A DNA stretch of 64,000 nt from Fistulifera solaris (lineage: Eukaryota > Bacillariophyta > Bacillariophyceae > Naviculales > Stauroneidaceae). Shown here one piece after another: positions 9,567 to 22,042 of the stretch. The stretch is taken from positions 620,001-684,000 of the forward strand of contig AP026151.1 of assembly GCA_030295235.1 (NCBI GenBank), read 5' to 3'. A program made the position numbers and the translations under genes. The notes beneath the pieces are model-generated. The model had not been told where the DNA came from and searched no databases. It worked only from the letters and a program-made list of their open reading frames with translations. Position 1 is the stretch's first letter; each line of letters opens with the position of its first letter.

Positions 9567-12368
9567 ATGATCGGATTTAATTGGTGGTTTCGTTTTGGAT
9601 CCTCCGGCGGTGCATCGACAACGCTTGACACGTTTCTTGCGACGTCTCCGTCGTACTGTCTGGGGCCGAGACGATGCAGCTGTTCCGTTTGTGGTCTTGT
9701 GTTATCCACGCACGGGCAGCAACTGGTTGTGTGGGATGCTGTATCAACATCCCGAAATTCTCATGCACAATGAAGTCTTCAATGAAAATTGTGTACATGC
9801 GTATTACAAAGAAGACGTTCAACGTAACCATTGGGACTACGAGAATCGCGATGTCGATCCCGAAGGTTTGTGGATTTTATCTTCGACAGTCGACACTTCT
9901 CCAAAGAGCCGATCAAAGCCATCGGATACAAGAGCTTTCCGAACCATTATCAACAGAGATCAATTCCTCTCGCTACCTTGGACGAAGTTTATAAACGACG
10001 CATTTTGGAAGATTCTGATGTTTTGAAAATCATTCTCCGTCGTGAAAATGTCCTCCGGACGTACGTGAGTTTGTGTCGATCGTCTCAAACCGCATCGTAT
10101 CAAGACTGTCAAATTCATATTGATATAAGCGAGATGCAGCGTTTCGTGGATCGCTATTTGGCTGCTTATGAGACTTATTGGAAACAAACACGCTGGCATC
10201 CGCGGTGTATCGTGCATTACGAAGACCTCATCCGCGACGACGCGTCGCTGAAAACGGCCATGGCCAAAATTTGGAAGCTGTTGGGCGTTCACGATAGGGA
10301 GGAACCGAAAGCATTGGCCGAGTGTCAACCGCAGAGTCCCATTGAAGCGCCCTTGTGGGATGCCATCCGGAATTACGACGAAGTAGAATTTGCCTGCCGT
10401 CACGATCCGAAATTACGGCAGTGTTTCGCGTCCGATTGTGCTTCAAATACAGAAAAAAGTCCCACAGTTGACTACATTTCTCCCGACATTAACCAGAGCC
10501 TGGAAGTCGCGTCCGAGACCTATAAATGGGCCCTCCTCATCCCTGTACGTTCGGGACGCAATGAATCCATTCACGAATGTGCGGATCGTTTGAAGCGAAT
10601 GTACATGTCGATCCTGACCACATCGAGGCCTGCACCGAATGCTCCTCTTTTGTTGTTCGGAGTGGATGATGACGATGACGCATTGTGTAATGGGCAACTT
10701 ATTCGGTCAATTTGCAAAGACTTACCTGTACAAGTTGAGGTGTTCAGCGGACTTCAAGGGAAAATTTGTAAAATCTGGGGATTGTTGGCGGCGCTGGCCT
10801 ACGAAAAGCACGGCGCACATTTCACTTGCCTCCTCGGCGATGATGTGGTGATACAAACAAGCCACTGGCAAGAAAAGATTGAAAGCGAATTTAAGGCCAT
10901 TGCACGCGACGAAAGTCTTCCGTTGGGTGCGGCGTGCGTTGCATTCGTTGACGAATCGTTCCGAGGATTCCCGTCATTTCCAGTCATACATACGTGGCAT
11001 TTTGAGACATTTAAATCAGTTCTTCCTCCCAGCTTTACCAATCAAGGCGGCGACCCATTCCTCTTCGAGCTCTACAAGCGCCTTGGGGCGGCACGATTCG
11101 CGCTGGACTGTTCCTTGGTAAATACTATAGGAGGAAAACATACAGCGCGATATACTAAGCAAAGCCTTCGCTTTGAAGGGGATATGCTGTCTTCAGCTAT
11201 TTCTACGCTTCTCAAAGCCATCGAAAAGCCAGTAAAGAGTGGGACTAAAATCCAACGATCCCTTTCAGTGAAGCCTCGCATGTGTCTTGATGTTGTGGTG
11301 CCAACGTACCGATGTGATATTCAGAAATTAAAGACCATCACGTCGTTACGGGCCTCGTGGCCAGCGCAAGTGAGTTTTTGGCTAGTTCTCGACAATCCCA
11401 CCCACCACAATGCACCAATAGTACGAGACATGCAGACCGTCGCCCAAAACTACCAAGTGAATGTTCTGGAACAGTTTACCGCCACCGGGATACCACGGAA
11501 CGTCGGAGCTTCAGCAGCAAGAAATTTCGGAATGGCATTGAGTATGGCAGACAATGTGGTACTCCTGGACGATGATGTCGAACCCGACGATAATTTGCTG
11601 GACGCCTATCTTGGCGCGATCATGCGTTGGCCAGATGCTAGTGTGTATGTTGGGTCGACCAAGATGCCCTACCCAACGAACTGGTTGACCCACGCTCTCG
11701 TCGCCGGTGACATGGCAGGCACCTACACGGTTGCCGAACGTATGCGCAATCCTCCATGGGGCGTTACCGCGAATCTCTGTGTCAAAGCCCGGACTAGTCG
11801 CATTCGATTCGATCTGAGTTATCCGAAGACTGGTGGAGGCGAGGATCTCGATTACTGTGCAAGAGCCGCTAGACATGGTCCGATACAAGCAGTATCTGGA
11901 GCAAAAGCATTTCATCCATGGTGGCATGATGGCGAAATCACTGCAATTCGGCATATTCTTGCTTGGGCGAAAGGTGAAATGCAGTGCGTTACCAAACCAT
12001 GGTTTCGCCAGCACACCTTCTTTTCAATGCCAAACGGCGCAGAGATACTCTTTATGGTCGTTTCATTCGGAATCCCTTTGACATTACTGTCTTGTCGCTT
12101 CAGGATGGCTCTCAGGTTGCTATTATCCTGTTTTGCTATTCTTTGTTTCGAACTATTTTGGCACGCGTCTCGAATAGGCGATCATCGAATTCGAAGCCCC
12201 ATGAAAGAATCGTTGGTGCGCTCTACGATGGTGCGACTCTTAGCTGCGTCAATCATGATGCTTCAAGAAGGGACACGATTTTGGCACGTTCTCCACTCCC
12301 CCTTCTTGTATTCTTTGGCGGATCGACTGGCACTTTGGACAAAGTCCCGATTGGGTAGTCTACAGTAA
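9567..12368 (+). CDS. Sulfotransferase-glycosyltransferase fusion protein, two homopolymer frame breaks
   Basis: Read as one gene of about 930 residues. The N-terminal third is a sulfotransferase: the PAPS 5'-phosphosulfate loop is CYPRTGSNWL (about residue 45) and the 3'-phosphate region is IILRRENVLRTYVS (about residue 155). A second region begins WALLIPVRSGRN (about 320) and resembles a nucleotide-sugar-binding fold. A third region is a GT2-type glycosyltransferase: LDVVVPTYRCD (about 574), VVLLDDDVEPD with the DXD metal site (about 665), GGGEDLDYC near 750. One or two hydrophobic helices follow (about 826-865), suggesting Golgi or membrane anchoring. Breaks are one extra T at 9593-9596 and one missing T at 9867-9869; conserved sequence continues across both. 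Likely role: making sulfated extracellular polysaccharide. Confidence 0.75.
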
Positions 12369-12525
12369 GCGAAACAACTTCTTGCGAAGTCTTTTTTACA
12401 TTGTATTGATCTATAAGATCGGAATGGCCAGTTAAAAACCACGATTGGCAACAGCTGGGTTTTACACCTTATTTTCTCTCTATTATGTACGAATAAGTCA
12501 GAAAAAATCTCAATCTGAGTATCCA

Positions 12526-15166
12526 CTAGCTAACTATTATCGTTTGGATCGAACGAGAGGGTATCGAAGACGTTAACAAAACAGCATCACCGTCCTTTAG
12601 CGCGAAGTTGGCAGGATCGTTGGCCTCATTGAGGATAACAATAGTATTATCACCAGTCGGAGTCTGAAAAGCACCCATCTGTTGGTATTGAAGTAGGATC
12701 TGTGTGAGATCACGGAAAATCCATCAAGACTTGACTATATTTCATTGTCCTTACCTGTAAAAACGGCCAACCGGTTGTCAGACAAACATCATCACCAAAG
12801 TACTTCGATGACGCCTCTCCGCTGTTGAGATCAAGTGACCATTTTGCAGCTTCGCTCTCGCAGTCTCCTAAACTTATTTGTGCTCCACCGCGTGGGCCAT
12901 ACGCCCCGCCTCCATTATGCAGCTCTAAGATCACAAGACACTCATCTCTCTTCTTCGCTTTCACGGGGTTCAACAGCTTCACAATATACCGACCATCCGG
13001 ATCGTCCGTCAATAAAAGCACATCGAAAGTGCCAGCATGATTTTCGTCACATTCATCCAATCGCAAGCCGAGCAAGTCAACGTCAGGTTCACGCCCAATA
13101 CAGGAAGTGGTCGGTGTCCCTAACCAGTCATGACCGTACACCTGAATGTGCTTCCTATCATCAATATTCCATTTGAATTGCTGCCTCGTTGATCCTTCAC
13201 AGGGCCAAACAGTAAGTTCAATTCCATTACGAGCCAAATCATTTTGACCACCGCCCATCACAACGCTATCGGCGTGTCGAAAGATTTTACTCGAATTGCC
13301 GAGACTTTCTTGAACTAAAGCGGATACAGCGTAAGACCCCGGGCGCACATGGCGCGAGATGTGTCCCATATAGAAATAGATTGGCTGAACGACAACGCCA
13401 ACATCCAAAAATTTGGCCGGAAAGCCCAACGCATTCAATTCTTCACGAGTACGACCATCCCCCAGACTCACATTCCCGAATGGTTTCTGTTTTTCGAAAG
13501 AAGGAAGGTGAGGATAATCGGGTGCCATGCCAACTGCGCGATGAGGAACAGCGAGTATTGTTGCCTCACAAAGGTTATTCAAATGGTTTGGACCACCGAT
13601 CCCATCCAGAATGAGATTCCATTCTACCCAGCCATGACTCCCGGCAGCCAAATCCGCCAAGATGGTGTGAGCATATCGTTCCGCTCGCGACCAGTAGATC
13701 TCTGGGCTACCACCAGCATAACCTGTGGTTGGACAGTGACACGACTCCGAACCCAGAACAATGTGTTCTGACAAGAGTCCATATTCTCGCAGCTGAGCCT
13801 GCAAGCGATGCATATTCGGAATGCCCAAGGCGCCATCCAGCAATCGGTCCATACCTTTCGTCAGAATGTTAAGAATACAGTGTCGAATCGCAATCCAATA
13901 CACAACACTTTCTGCTTCTACATACCTCCCGCATACCAGTGATACGCCGTTCCCGAAATATACGGTTTGGCTTGACTACTTTCATTCAGCATGGTGTTCG
14001 CCCATTGATTGATGTGATCCTTGTTGTGATCAAAGGCCAAAATCTTAACATCCGGGTGGTCTTGTCGCAACCGCGGTCCGAGATGATTTGCCACAAAGTC
14101 GTGTTGAGATTCCGAATCGTACGCACACGCTTCCCACGGCGCCGGAAATTCGGGCTCATTTTGCACCGTCACAGCCGACAAGGATAATCCAAGATTTTTG
14201 TAGGCGGTCAAAAACTTGGAAAAATACAACGCCCACGATTTCGCGTATTCCGAGTCGGGACCCACCCCATCTTTCAAACACTGCGGCAAGGCACTTCCCG
14301 TCATACTCGCAAACGTTTTGTTTTGTTCCCAATGATACGTCGGTGTCTTCATCCAGGCGGGAGGAGACCAGGGACTCGCGTAGAGGAACATTTCCCCATC
14401 GTCAGCACCATCACTCCACGCTTGACGGAGCGTCGAAACCGCACGTAGCGCCATATCAACCATACCCGATTCGACATCATGATGTACGCCGGTATCAAAG
14501 TCGTTCAACTCGAAATCATCGGCCGTTTCATCAAACGTATACGATTGGACGGAAAAATCGCCTAGGAGGAAAGCAGAGTTTAAGGAACCAACACGCCACG
14601 CACGAATGCGCTCGACGAGACTTACACGAATTGATCGGAAATCGTCCCAACGTATATCCGAGTCCACTTTTTCCAAACAAGAGCTCCATGACGGTTTCTT
14701 TGCCTTTCATAGACAATTGCTGAAAATTGAGGGCGGCCGCCTCGGTAAAGGCACCCCCAAAGCCTTTGATTGTGCTGTGCGGGAAGACTATATTCGAAAG
14801 ATTCGTCTGTAAAATGGCATCGGGCAATCCGAACGAGTTGAGTTCGACGACATTGTCGTGTGGGGCCTTGTCGCACGGTACGGGGGCCCACGGATGATCG
14901 GGCGTTTGCATCGAGGTTTGCAAGACGGTCACGGTCCGACCGTACGAAACACAATTCGGACGAATCAGAACTTCATCTTGTTCTTCGGGAGGTAATACAA
15001 TCACTTTGGGAACACGGGGAGAATGATTTTGACGCGTCAAGACAATTCCGGAAGCTACGACAAGTAGTACAGCGACGACGGCTGTCGCGATCTTCTTATC
15101 GATCGGACGTGGTGGTGGCTCGGTATCATTCTCGGTGACGGGGATAAATTCGTATCCCTCTCTCAT
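12526..15166 (-). CDS. GH30 glucosylceramidase-like hydrolase, type II membrane-anchored
   Basis: Four exons: 15166-14626, 14561-13926, 13854-12755 and 12678-12526, with GT-AG introns of 64, 71 and 76 nt, giving 809 residues. A short cytoplasmic tail and a hydrophobic anchor (IATAVVAVLLVVASGIVLT) place the enzyme in the secretory or lysosomal system. GH30 marks are FPINSCDFSVQSY, the acid/base glutamate in TVQNEPEF, HWYAGGM and the nucleophile in VLGSESCHC. The C-terminal beta-domain ends with the usual SIPSRSIQT. A cysteine-containing segment (WPCEGSTRQQFKW to LRLDECDEN) looks like a ricin-type sugar-binding insertion. Expected reaction: removal of beta-glucose from glucosylceramide or sterylglucoside. 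It converges on the preceding gene with 157 bases between stops. Confidence 0.9.
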
Positions 15167-15535
15167 TGCTGCAATGCAGGAAACGTGTATAAAGGTGGGT
15201 CTCTTTGTGTTTGATGTCCTTCTCACGATAGTAAGTTCATTATTTTCTATCTATAATGGACTAAAATAATAATGGATGATGCGATTTTTCTTCGGGTCGA
15301 GCCCGACAATAACTATGCGACAACAGATGCGCGATGCGGGTCGGCCATCTGTTGTTGCTGTTGCGGGATGGAACACTATCTGTAGAATGACAGTTTAGTA
15401 CCGGTTTGAGTACTAACGCTGCTTTGTCATCGCTCTCTGCTCGAAAGCCGCACTGCAAAACGATGTTTTCTTCGACCGCAATAACGCGAAAGTCTGTCCT
15501 CATTCTTCTCAGTACGAACGGAACACAAAGAGAAA
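15167..15535. promoter_or_regulatory. Divergent intergenic region before leucine-rich-like copy A
   Basis: No gene seen. It contains CTATCTGTAGAATGACAG and AGTACCGGT around 15380-15405. Near-identical strings occur upstream of copy B (17245-17275), so this looks like a duplicated promoter segment. Confidence 0.35.
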
Positions 15536-16977
15536 ATGACTTACACAATCAAACGCCTCCGAGAGGAAGGGCTTTTTGCCTCAGCAACTTGGACGGCGTC
15601 GAAAGTCTTGATGTCTTCTGGGCGGAAGTCAACAAGGTTGCACGGCTCTACATTGAAGATACGGGTGCTTACGTTGCACCCACAAGAACCAAAACGTACA
15701 AAGGAGAGTTTATCGGCTTTACTTGTCTACGCAACGGAGACTATTTAACGAGATTGGCATTCGTCGGAAATCTTGATGATGATATCGCCTTGCTGCGCTC
15801 TGTGGCCATTCGAGTCCTTTGTCTTCCAGAAACAAACCCCCAAAGCATGGAACTACGAGGAAATATTACACATTTAGGTAGACCCGGGGACATATATGAT
15901 CACTTGGCTCTCACGACAGAGCAATTGCGACATATCATATGCGCCTTTCCATCGCGACAATACACTTTTCGTTTTTTGTGCTTCACTCCAAAACAATCTG
16001 TGGAGCTCGTTTCGCATCGGAAGTTTGCCATTGAAGTGCACTCGTGTCAGTTCGAAGATAAAGGTCAAGCGATGGTAGATTGGCTGGAAAAGCAAAACGG
16101 GGCGGAAATTATTGATTCTTGCTATTTTCCTGACTGCGACTGCGTCGAAAAGATTCTCAAGTTTTTGAGCCGTTCCATGTATCCCGTGTTCGAAAAGCTA
16201 TATGATCTTACTGGTAGAGCGGTTTTCGTCCCTGAACTATCTCACTTAATTTCGGCAGCAAACATTAAAACGGTAATGGCGGATATTCGTTTCTTTTCTT
16301 GTTGCGATGGCTGGCGAGCACCCTTACTAAAAGCCCTCCGTGAGGGAACGTTCCGACCACAAACTCTCGAAATATGTTTCAGCTCCCACCGTATTTTTGA
16401 CGAAGGTGATATTCCTATTATCGGCAAGGTCGTCCGCAAGTTGTTGAAAGCAATATCATCTCCCGACTGCACCTTGAAAGAACTTCATTTAAAACATTTC
16501 GAATTCACCGAAATCGCCCACGACTTTGAAAGGTACTTGCTGAATATGCTGCAGACGAATGAAAGGCTTGAAGTGCTGGGTGTTTATAGCACTCTTGCGA
16601 CGTTGGAATTTCCACAGATAAAAATCATGGATGCCGCAACCAAACATCCGCGTCTTCGGAAGATGTGTTTCTATCCTCCGACTTCTCACGACCCACCAGA
16701 AGTAGGATACGCCGAACCGTTCCAAGTGTGGGTGCAGAAAAACCGTTGTCACATCATACAGTTCAACGACTTCACTCACTCCGATAAGAAACCCTATCGC
16801 TCCAAGTGGCAAAATGCAGTCTTTGCTGTCTTCACGTCCGAGTTCGACGCTCTCCAACAAGTGGAGGACGACAAAGCCCGCTCCTATTTACTGGCAACGG
16901 CTATTGCGATATTCCAACAGATGCCGGATCGGATCTACAACCTTTTGACCGGAAATCTCGATGTTTTTGCGAATTAG
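15536..16977 (+). CDS. Leucine-rich-like family protein, copy A
   Basis: First of eight paralogues in the window. The family start MTYTIKRLREEG is at 15536; the body (about 465 residues) then runs in the next frame because one T seems missing from the T-run at 15573-15577. Marks shared by all copies: SLDVFWAE, RLYIEDT, EQLRHIICA(F/Y)PSR, SVELVSHRKF, LKELHL, LGVYS, HPRLRKICFYPPT, MPDRIYYLL. The regular spacing of leucines, cysteines and asparagines in the middle suggests an irregular leucine-rich-repeat fold with a helical C-terminus. No signal peptide or catalytic motif is visible; function unknown. An alternative upstream ATG at 15406 is in the body frame, but the conserved N-terminus argues against it. 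Confidence 0.65.
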
Positions 16978-17930
16978 TTACAGAGTCGTTCGCTTTCTCG
17001 TCTCGTGAATGTTAATTGCCAGCGCGCCTAGAACGACTATGTTGCAGCGACTCAATAACAACAATGCGGTGGAAGCTTTTTAACCTCACAAGATTTGTAC
17101 CCGTAGCCAAAGATGAAACTCCCTTGGCAGAGGTAACGATGACTATAATGTTGTGAGCCCGCTAGATAAGTCTTTATTTTACTCCGTAGTCATTTTACCA
17201 ATGATTTTTACTCGTGATTGCTGTTGCTCAACGAAAAGAGCACTCTATCTGTAGAGGGACAATTGAGTACCGGTAAGTCGAGTCACTGTGCGAAATTAGA
17301 ATGTCATTGTCATTGCTCGGCTTGAAAGCTGTAGGCCGAGATCGAGATGAGTGCGAACAAGAACAAATAATACAAGTCAAAAATGTCTTTCGCACGTTGG
17401 CATGACTTTCGCACCTTCAGTACCAAATAAATCATAAAATCTACAAAAATTGCCATATAACTTTTTTTAACGGAACATATCGATTGCTTTTAATTAGAGC
17501 TTTCCAAAACACCACGATTTGTTATTAACAGACAAAAACTCGTTGAGTTATTTAGCGAAAACTTAAGGAACCGGAAAAAGTGGGGTAAATTTTTTCACGT
17601 AGAAAAATGTACGGTGCCCTACGGCACCACTTTCGCACGTTCGACCTCTTTTTGAAATGTAAATATCAGCCCGAAAACGATAGATATTTAGATATTAAAC
17701 ATTTTAATATGTTTTTTAAACGTTTAGGCTGTATTTATGAAAAGAACAAGCGAAAAGTAAAAAAAATGATTGTTGTATGACCTTTCAAAAACAGGGTAAA
17801 TGAACGTGCGAAAGACATTTTTGACCTCCGTGGTATTCATTTTTTCATCGACCGCAACACGAAAGCAAACAATAACCTTTGCTCTTCCAGTTTCCTCATT
17901 CCCCTTATTCTTCACAAACAGAAAATAAAG
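16978..17930. other. Gap between copies A and B
   Basis: No gene. It carries a 3' flank resembling those of copies B and C (around 17000-17240), a promoter-like segment with GAGTACCGGTAAG near 17264, and a 450-base inverted-repeat element listed separately. Confidence 0.5.
17376..17825. mobile_element. 450-bp MITE-like element in the copy B upstream region
   Basis: The two ends are a perfect 23-base inverted repeat beginning GTCAAAAATGTCTTTCGCAC at 17376-17398 and its complement at 17803-17825. The interior is AT-rich, has no gene, and repeats the string TTTCGCACGTT at 17630-17641. No target-site duplication is obvious. The flanks on both sides look like one duplicated promoter region of the paralogue family, so an insertion is the simplest reading. 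Confidence 0.6.
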
Positions 17931-19386
17931 ATGACTTATACAATCAAGCGCCTTCGAGAGGAAGGGCACTTCCGCTTGAGGAACTTGGACGGCGTGGAAA
18001 GTGTTGACGTGTTTTGGGCGGAAGCCCTGAAGGTGAAGCGTCTTTATATCGACGACACGGGTGTTTACGTCGCTCGTGCCAAAGACCAAATGCCAGAAGA
18101 ATATGTTGGCTTGAAATGTCACCGCAATGAGGACTGCCAGACGCGATTAGCATTTGTGGGTCAACCTGATGATATTACGTCGTTGCGATCCGTGACATTT
18201 CGTATCCTTTGTCTACCCGAAACAGATCAGCCCCAAAGCATGCATCTCGCCGGAAACTCATACACCCCCGGAAGACCCGTGAACGAACGCGATCAGCTGA
18301 TTCTCACACCTGCACAGTTGCGGTATGTCATTTGTATCTATCCGTCGCGACGATTTGAATTCAGTTACATGGCATTTAATGGGGACCAATCGGTGGAGCT
18401 TGTATCTCATCGGAAGTTTCAAATTGACCTTTTCCACTGTCAATTTCTTGATAAGGGTCGGGAAATTGTCAAATGGCTGGAGAACAGAAACACATCAGAG
18501 GTTTTTGATTTCTTCGATTTTTACTCTTGTGACTGTATCGAGGGAGATCCTAACGTTCTTGAGCCGCTCCACGCACCCAGTGTTCAAGAAACTCTATGCA
18601 AAAGAACGTGATGTACCTTCTCGAATATCTCCTTTGGTTGCTGCAGCAAATGTTACAGCATTGGTAGTGAATATTCGCTTCTTCATTTATGACGAACAGT
18701 GGAGAGCACCAATTGTAGAGGCTATCCAGCGATGGAACGTTTCGACCAAAAAGCCTTGAAATAGATTTCAGATGCCCGCTAATTCGCGTCGATTTTGACC
18801 GAAAAGAATGTCAGACTATCGGTAGTTTCCTTTCGAACTTGTTTGAAATCATGTCGGCTCCCCCAATGCAGCGTTGAAAGAATTGCACTTGAATCATTTC
18901 AATGTGTACGGCATCATGCAGAACTTCAAAAAGGACTTGGATTACATGCTGGAGAACAATCAAAGCCTTGTTGCGCTGGGGAGTTTATAGTACTGGCGCC
19001 CGTTGAAGTTTCCGCAGATGAATTTCATCCTCCACGCTGCTGAGAATCATCCGCGTCTCCGGAAGATCTGTTTCTATCCCCCTACCGATGACCCACCCCA
19101 ATTGGCGCAAATTGATATCTATCAGATGTGGTTGCAACGAAACCTCTCGCGTGACATTCAGTTCAGAGACTTTGGTTACTCGGATCTGAAAGCCCATCTT
19201 CCAGCATGGCAGATGTTAGTCTTTTCTGCTTTTACAAATTATTGCTATTACCACGGCTTCCACCGGATTCGGGACGAAAGAATCCGCTCTGATTTACTTG
19301 TAAAGGCACTTGCCACGTCGTCATATGCCCGATCGGATTTATTACTTGCTTTCCAAAAATCAGGATCTAATTGCGAAGCAAGCTGA
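17931..19386 (+). pseudogene. Leucine-rich-like family, copy B, decayed
   Basis: Starts with the intact family N-terminus at 17931 and is readable to about residue 200. Frame is then lost near 18541 (extra base, not a clean homopolymer), near 18730, near 18865 and near 18985, compared with its close relative copy C. The last recognisable block is HPRLRKICFYPPT to SDLLVKALAT (19003-19330). Several independent lesions make this a pseudogene. It is nearest to copy C and shares flanks with it, so B and C arose by tandem duplication. Confidence 0.8.
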
Positions 19387-20138
19387 AAAGGAGCAATTAT
19401 TGCTCTGCTTGAAAACTCGTGAAAGAGATAATGCAAACTCCGTAGCAACGAATCTTCAAGCAACTCGTTTATACTTTTGTGTGATTAAGTTTTCATCTTA
19501 TCTTGACAGATGCAGCCAATAGCATTCCGCTCTAACTCTCTAGGTAGATGATTCAACTCGGAACCCTTAACGCTTATTCGCCTTATATATGATTGACCAA
19601 TGCATGAACTTTTTACTGAGTTGAAAAATAGACTAGACTTATTTCAGAGTCGTTTGCTTTAGCCTGTCGCTTCTTTGTCTCGTCAAATGTTGATAGCTAG
19701 CTACGCTCTAAAAGGAGATTTTTGCAGTGATTTCTACAAAACTAGTGTGATGTAAGTCTATTTTGCCCTACCAGGTGTGTACCCTTAGCTAAGACGAAAG
19801 CCACTCGGCATCTGTAACCTCTTGCTGTAACCTTATTTTCAGCCCGCGTGAAAGTCTTTATTTTAGTCCCTTTTACTCATGATTGATTTTGTATAAAAAT
19901 AGTCAAGTACAGTACTGTACTGTACCTGGTAAACCTTACTTGTACCGGCAAAGCGTAAAGACGATGCGATGATTCACTCTAACAGAAATTGTACTTGCTT
20001 ATTTTTGTCATTGCTGTTGCTCGCGTGTCTGCTCGAAAAGCGGACGAAAGAAATCAAAATAAATTTTCATCAACAGCATTTTACTGGCAAAAGCACGAAA
20101 GCCTTTGCTCTCCTCATTCTCTACAATCGAAAGTAAAG
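19387..20138. other. Gap between copies B and C
   Basis: No gene seen. The segment repeats, in diverged form, the 3' flank and promoter-like sequence found between A and B (for example GTCTTTATTTTAGTCCCTTT near 19852). A self-complementary run AGTACAGTACTGTACTGTAC lies near 19906-19925. Confidence 0.45.
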
Positions 20139-21571
20139 ATGACTTATACAATCAAGCGCCTTCGAGAGGAAGGGCACTTCCGCTTGAGGAATTTGGACGG
20201 CGTCGAAAGTCTCGACGTCTTTTGGGCGGAAGCCTTGAAGGTTGAGCGTCTTTACATCGAAGACACGGGTGTTTACGCAGCACCCACAAAAACTAAACCA
20301 TCCGAAAGAGAATTTGTCGGGTTGAAGTGTCACGACTTTTCCACGGAACTACAATTTGTGGGAAAACTTGATGATATTTCGTCATTGCGATCCGTGACAT
20401 TCCGCGTCCTTTGTCTGCCCGAGACAGATAACACCAAAACAATGAGTTTCTCTAAGAACTCATACAATCCCGGCGAGCCCCCCGAACGAGCGCGATCAAC
20501 TGATTCTCACACCTGTGGAGTTGCGCCATCATTTGTGCTGATCCGTCGCGACGGCTCAAATTCAGGTATCTGTCCTTCAACGGCGATCAATCGGTCGAGC
20601 TTGTATCTCATGGGAAATTTCAAATTGAACTTTTCGACTGTCGATTCCTTGATAAGGGCAGAGCCATTGTGGAATGGCTGGAGAACAGAGACACATCAGA
20701 AGTTTTCGATTATTTCGATATGAAGTTATGTGACTGTATCGAGAAAATCCTAACGTTCTTGAGTCGCGCAACACACCCCGTGTTCAAGAAATTCTATGCG
20801 AACGAAATTGATGAACCTTCTCGACTCTCTCCCTTGGTTGCGGCAGCAAATGTAACAGCATTGGTAGTGAATATTCGTTTCTTCATTTATGACGAACATT
20901 GGAGAGCACCAATCTTACAAGCAATCCGTGATGGAACGTTTTGACCCCAAAGCCTTGAAATAGATTTCAGATGTCCGCCCATTCACGGCGACTTCAACCG
21001 AAAAGAATGTCAGGCAATCGGGCGATTCCTATCCAAGTTGCTGGAAATCATGGCGTCGCCCCAAGTGCTCGTTGAAAGAATTGCACCTCAATCATTTCAA
21101 TGTGTATGGCGTCATGCAGGACTTCAAAAGGACTTGGAATACATGCTGGAGAACAATCAAAGCCTTGTTGCACTGGGGAGTTTATAGCTTGGCGCTCCCC
21201 CATTGAAGTTTCCGCAGATAACTATCCTGCATGCAGCATCGACACATCCCCGTCTTCGGAAAATCTGTCTCTACCCTCTTACGGACGAGGCACCGCGATC
21301 TGTAGATATTAACTTCATTCAGTTTTGGTTGCGGAGAAACCAGTCACGCGACATTCAGTTCAAAGACTTTGGTTACTCGGACCTGAGAGCCCATCTCCCA
21401 ATGTGGCAGAAGATAGTCTTGTCCGCGTTTACAGAAGATTTCGACGCTCTTCGGCAGGTTGAGAACGAAAGATTCCGCTCTCATTTACTTGTGATGACAC
21501 TTGCCAAGTTTCGTCATATGCCGGATCGAATCTATTGTTTGCTTTTCGGAATCAGGATCTTATTAAGCTGA
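20139..21571 (+). pseudogene. Leucine-rich-like family, copy C, decayed
   Basis: Family start at 20139. Frame shifts near 20490 in a C-run, resumes at MEWLENRDTSEVF (20669), then hits an in-frame TGA at 20941-20943 where paralogues have an arginine codon (GTFRP), consistent with CGA to TGA. Further shifts follow near 21060 and 21190 before the C-terminal block (21203-21571). The ending lacks the usual NQD tail. The point stop plus several shifts support a pseudogene. Confidence 0.8.
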
Positions 21572-22042
21572 AGAAACGATTATTGCTCTTATCAAAAATA
21601 GTAAAAAAAAGATATATTAGAGCAACCAATTCTTGAATATTCGTGTTGTGACAAAAAGTTTTCATGTTTCTTGACAGGTCCAGCCAATAACATGTCAGGC
21701 CGGCCTAACTCTAGCTAGGTCATCAACTCAGTACCTTTACCGCCCATTCGTCTTATACATGATCGGCTAATGCATTAACTTTTGAAAGACCACATAGACT
21801 AGACGACAAAATTTTGAGCTCTTAAAACTAGAAACGACGACAATACCAGGTAGAATTTGACAAGAACGTTCATGGAATCCAAAAATCGGTCTCCTTGATT
21901 TGTTGAACCGTTGCGACAGTTTTATGTCTTACCCGGACAATGCGACGAAACATCGTCACGCGAAACCGCTCATTTTTCGCATTGCTTCAAACAAAAATCA
22001 AAAAGTCCAATTTAAAAGTTAGTGCAATCGACTTACTGCAAA
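21572..22042. other. Gap between copies C and D
   Basis: No gene seen; AT-rich sequence with a diverged copy of the family 3' flank. The upstream region of D does not resemble those of A-C closely. Confidence 0.35.

Noticed and set aside
15406-15535. Upstream start giving a longer copy A protein
   Set aside because: The extra residues are out-of-frame translation of the family leader and N-terminus; the conserved MTYTIKRLREEG start is in the other frame.
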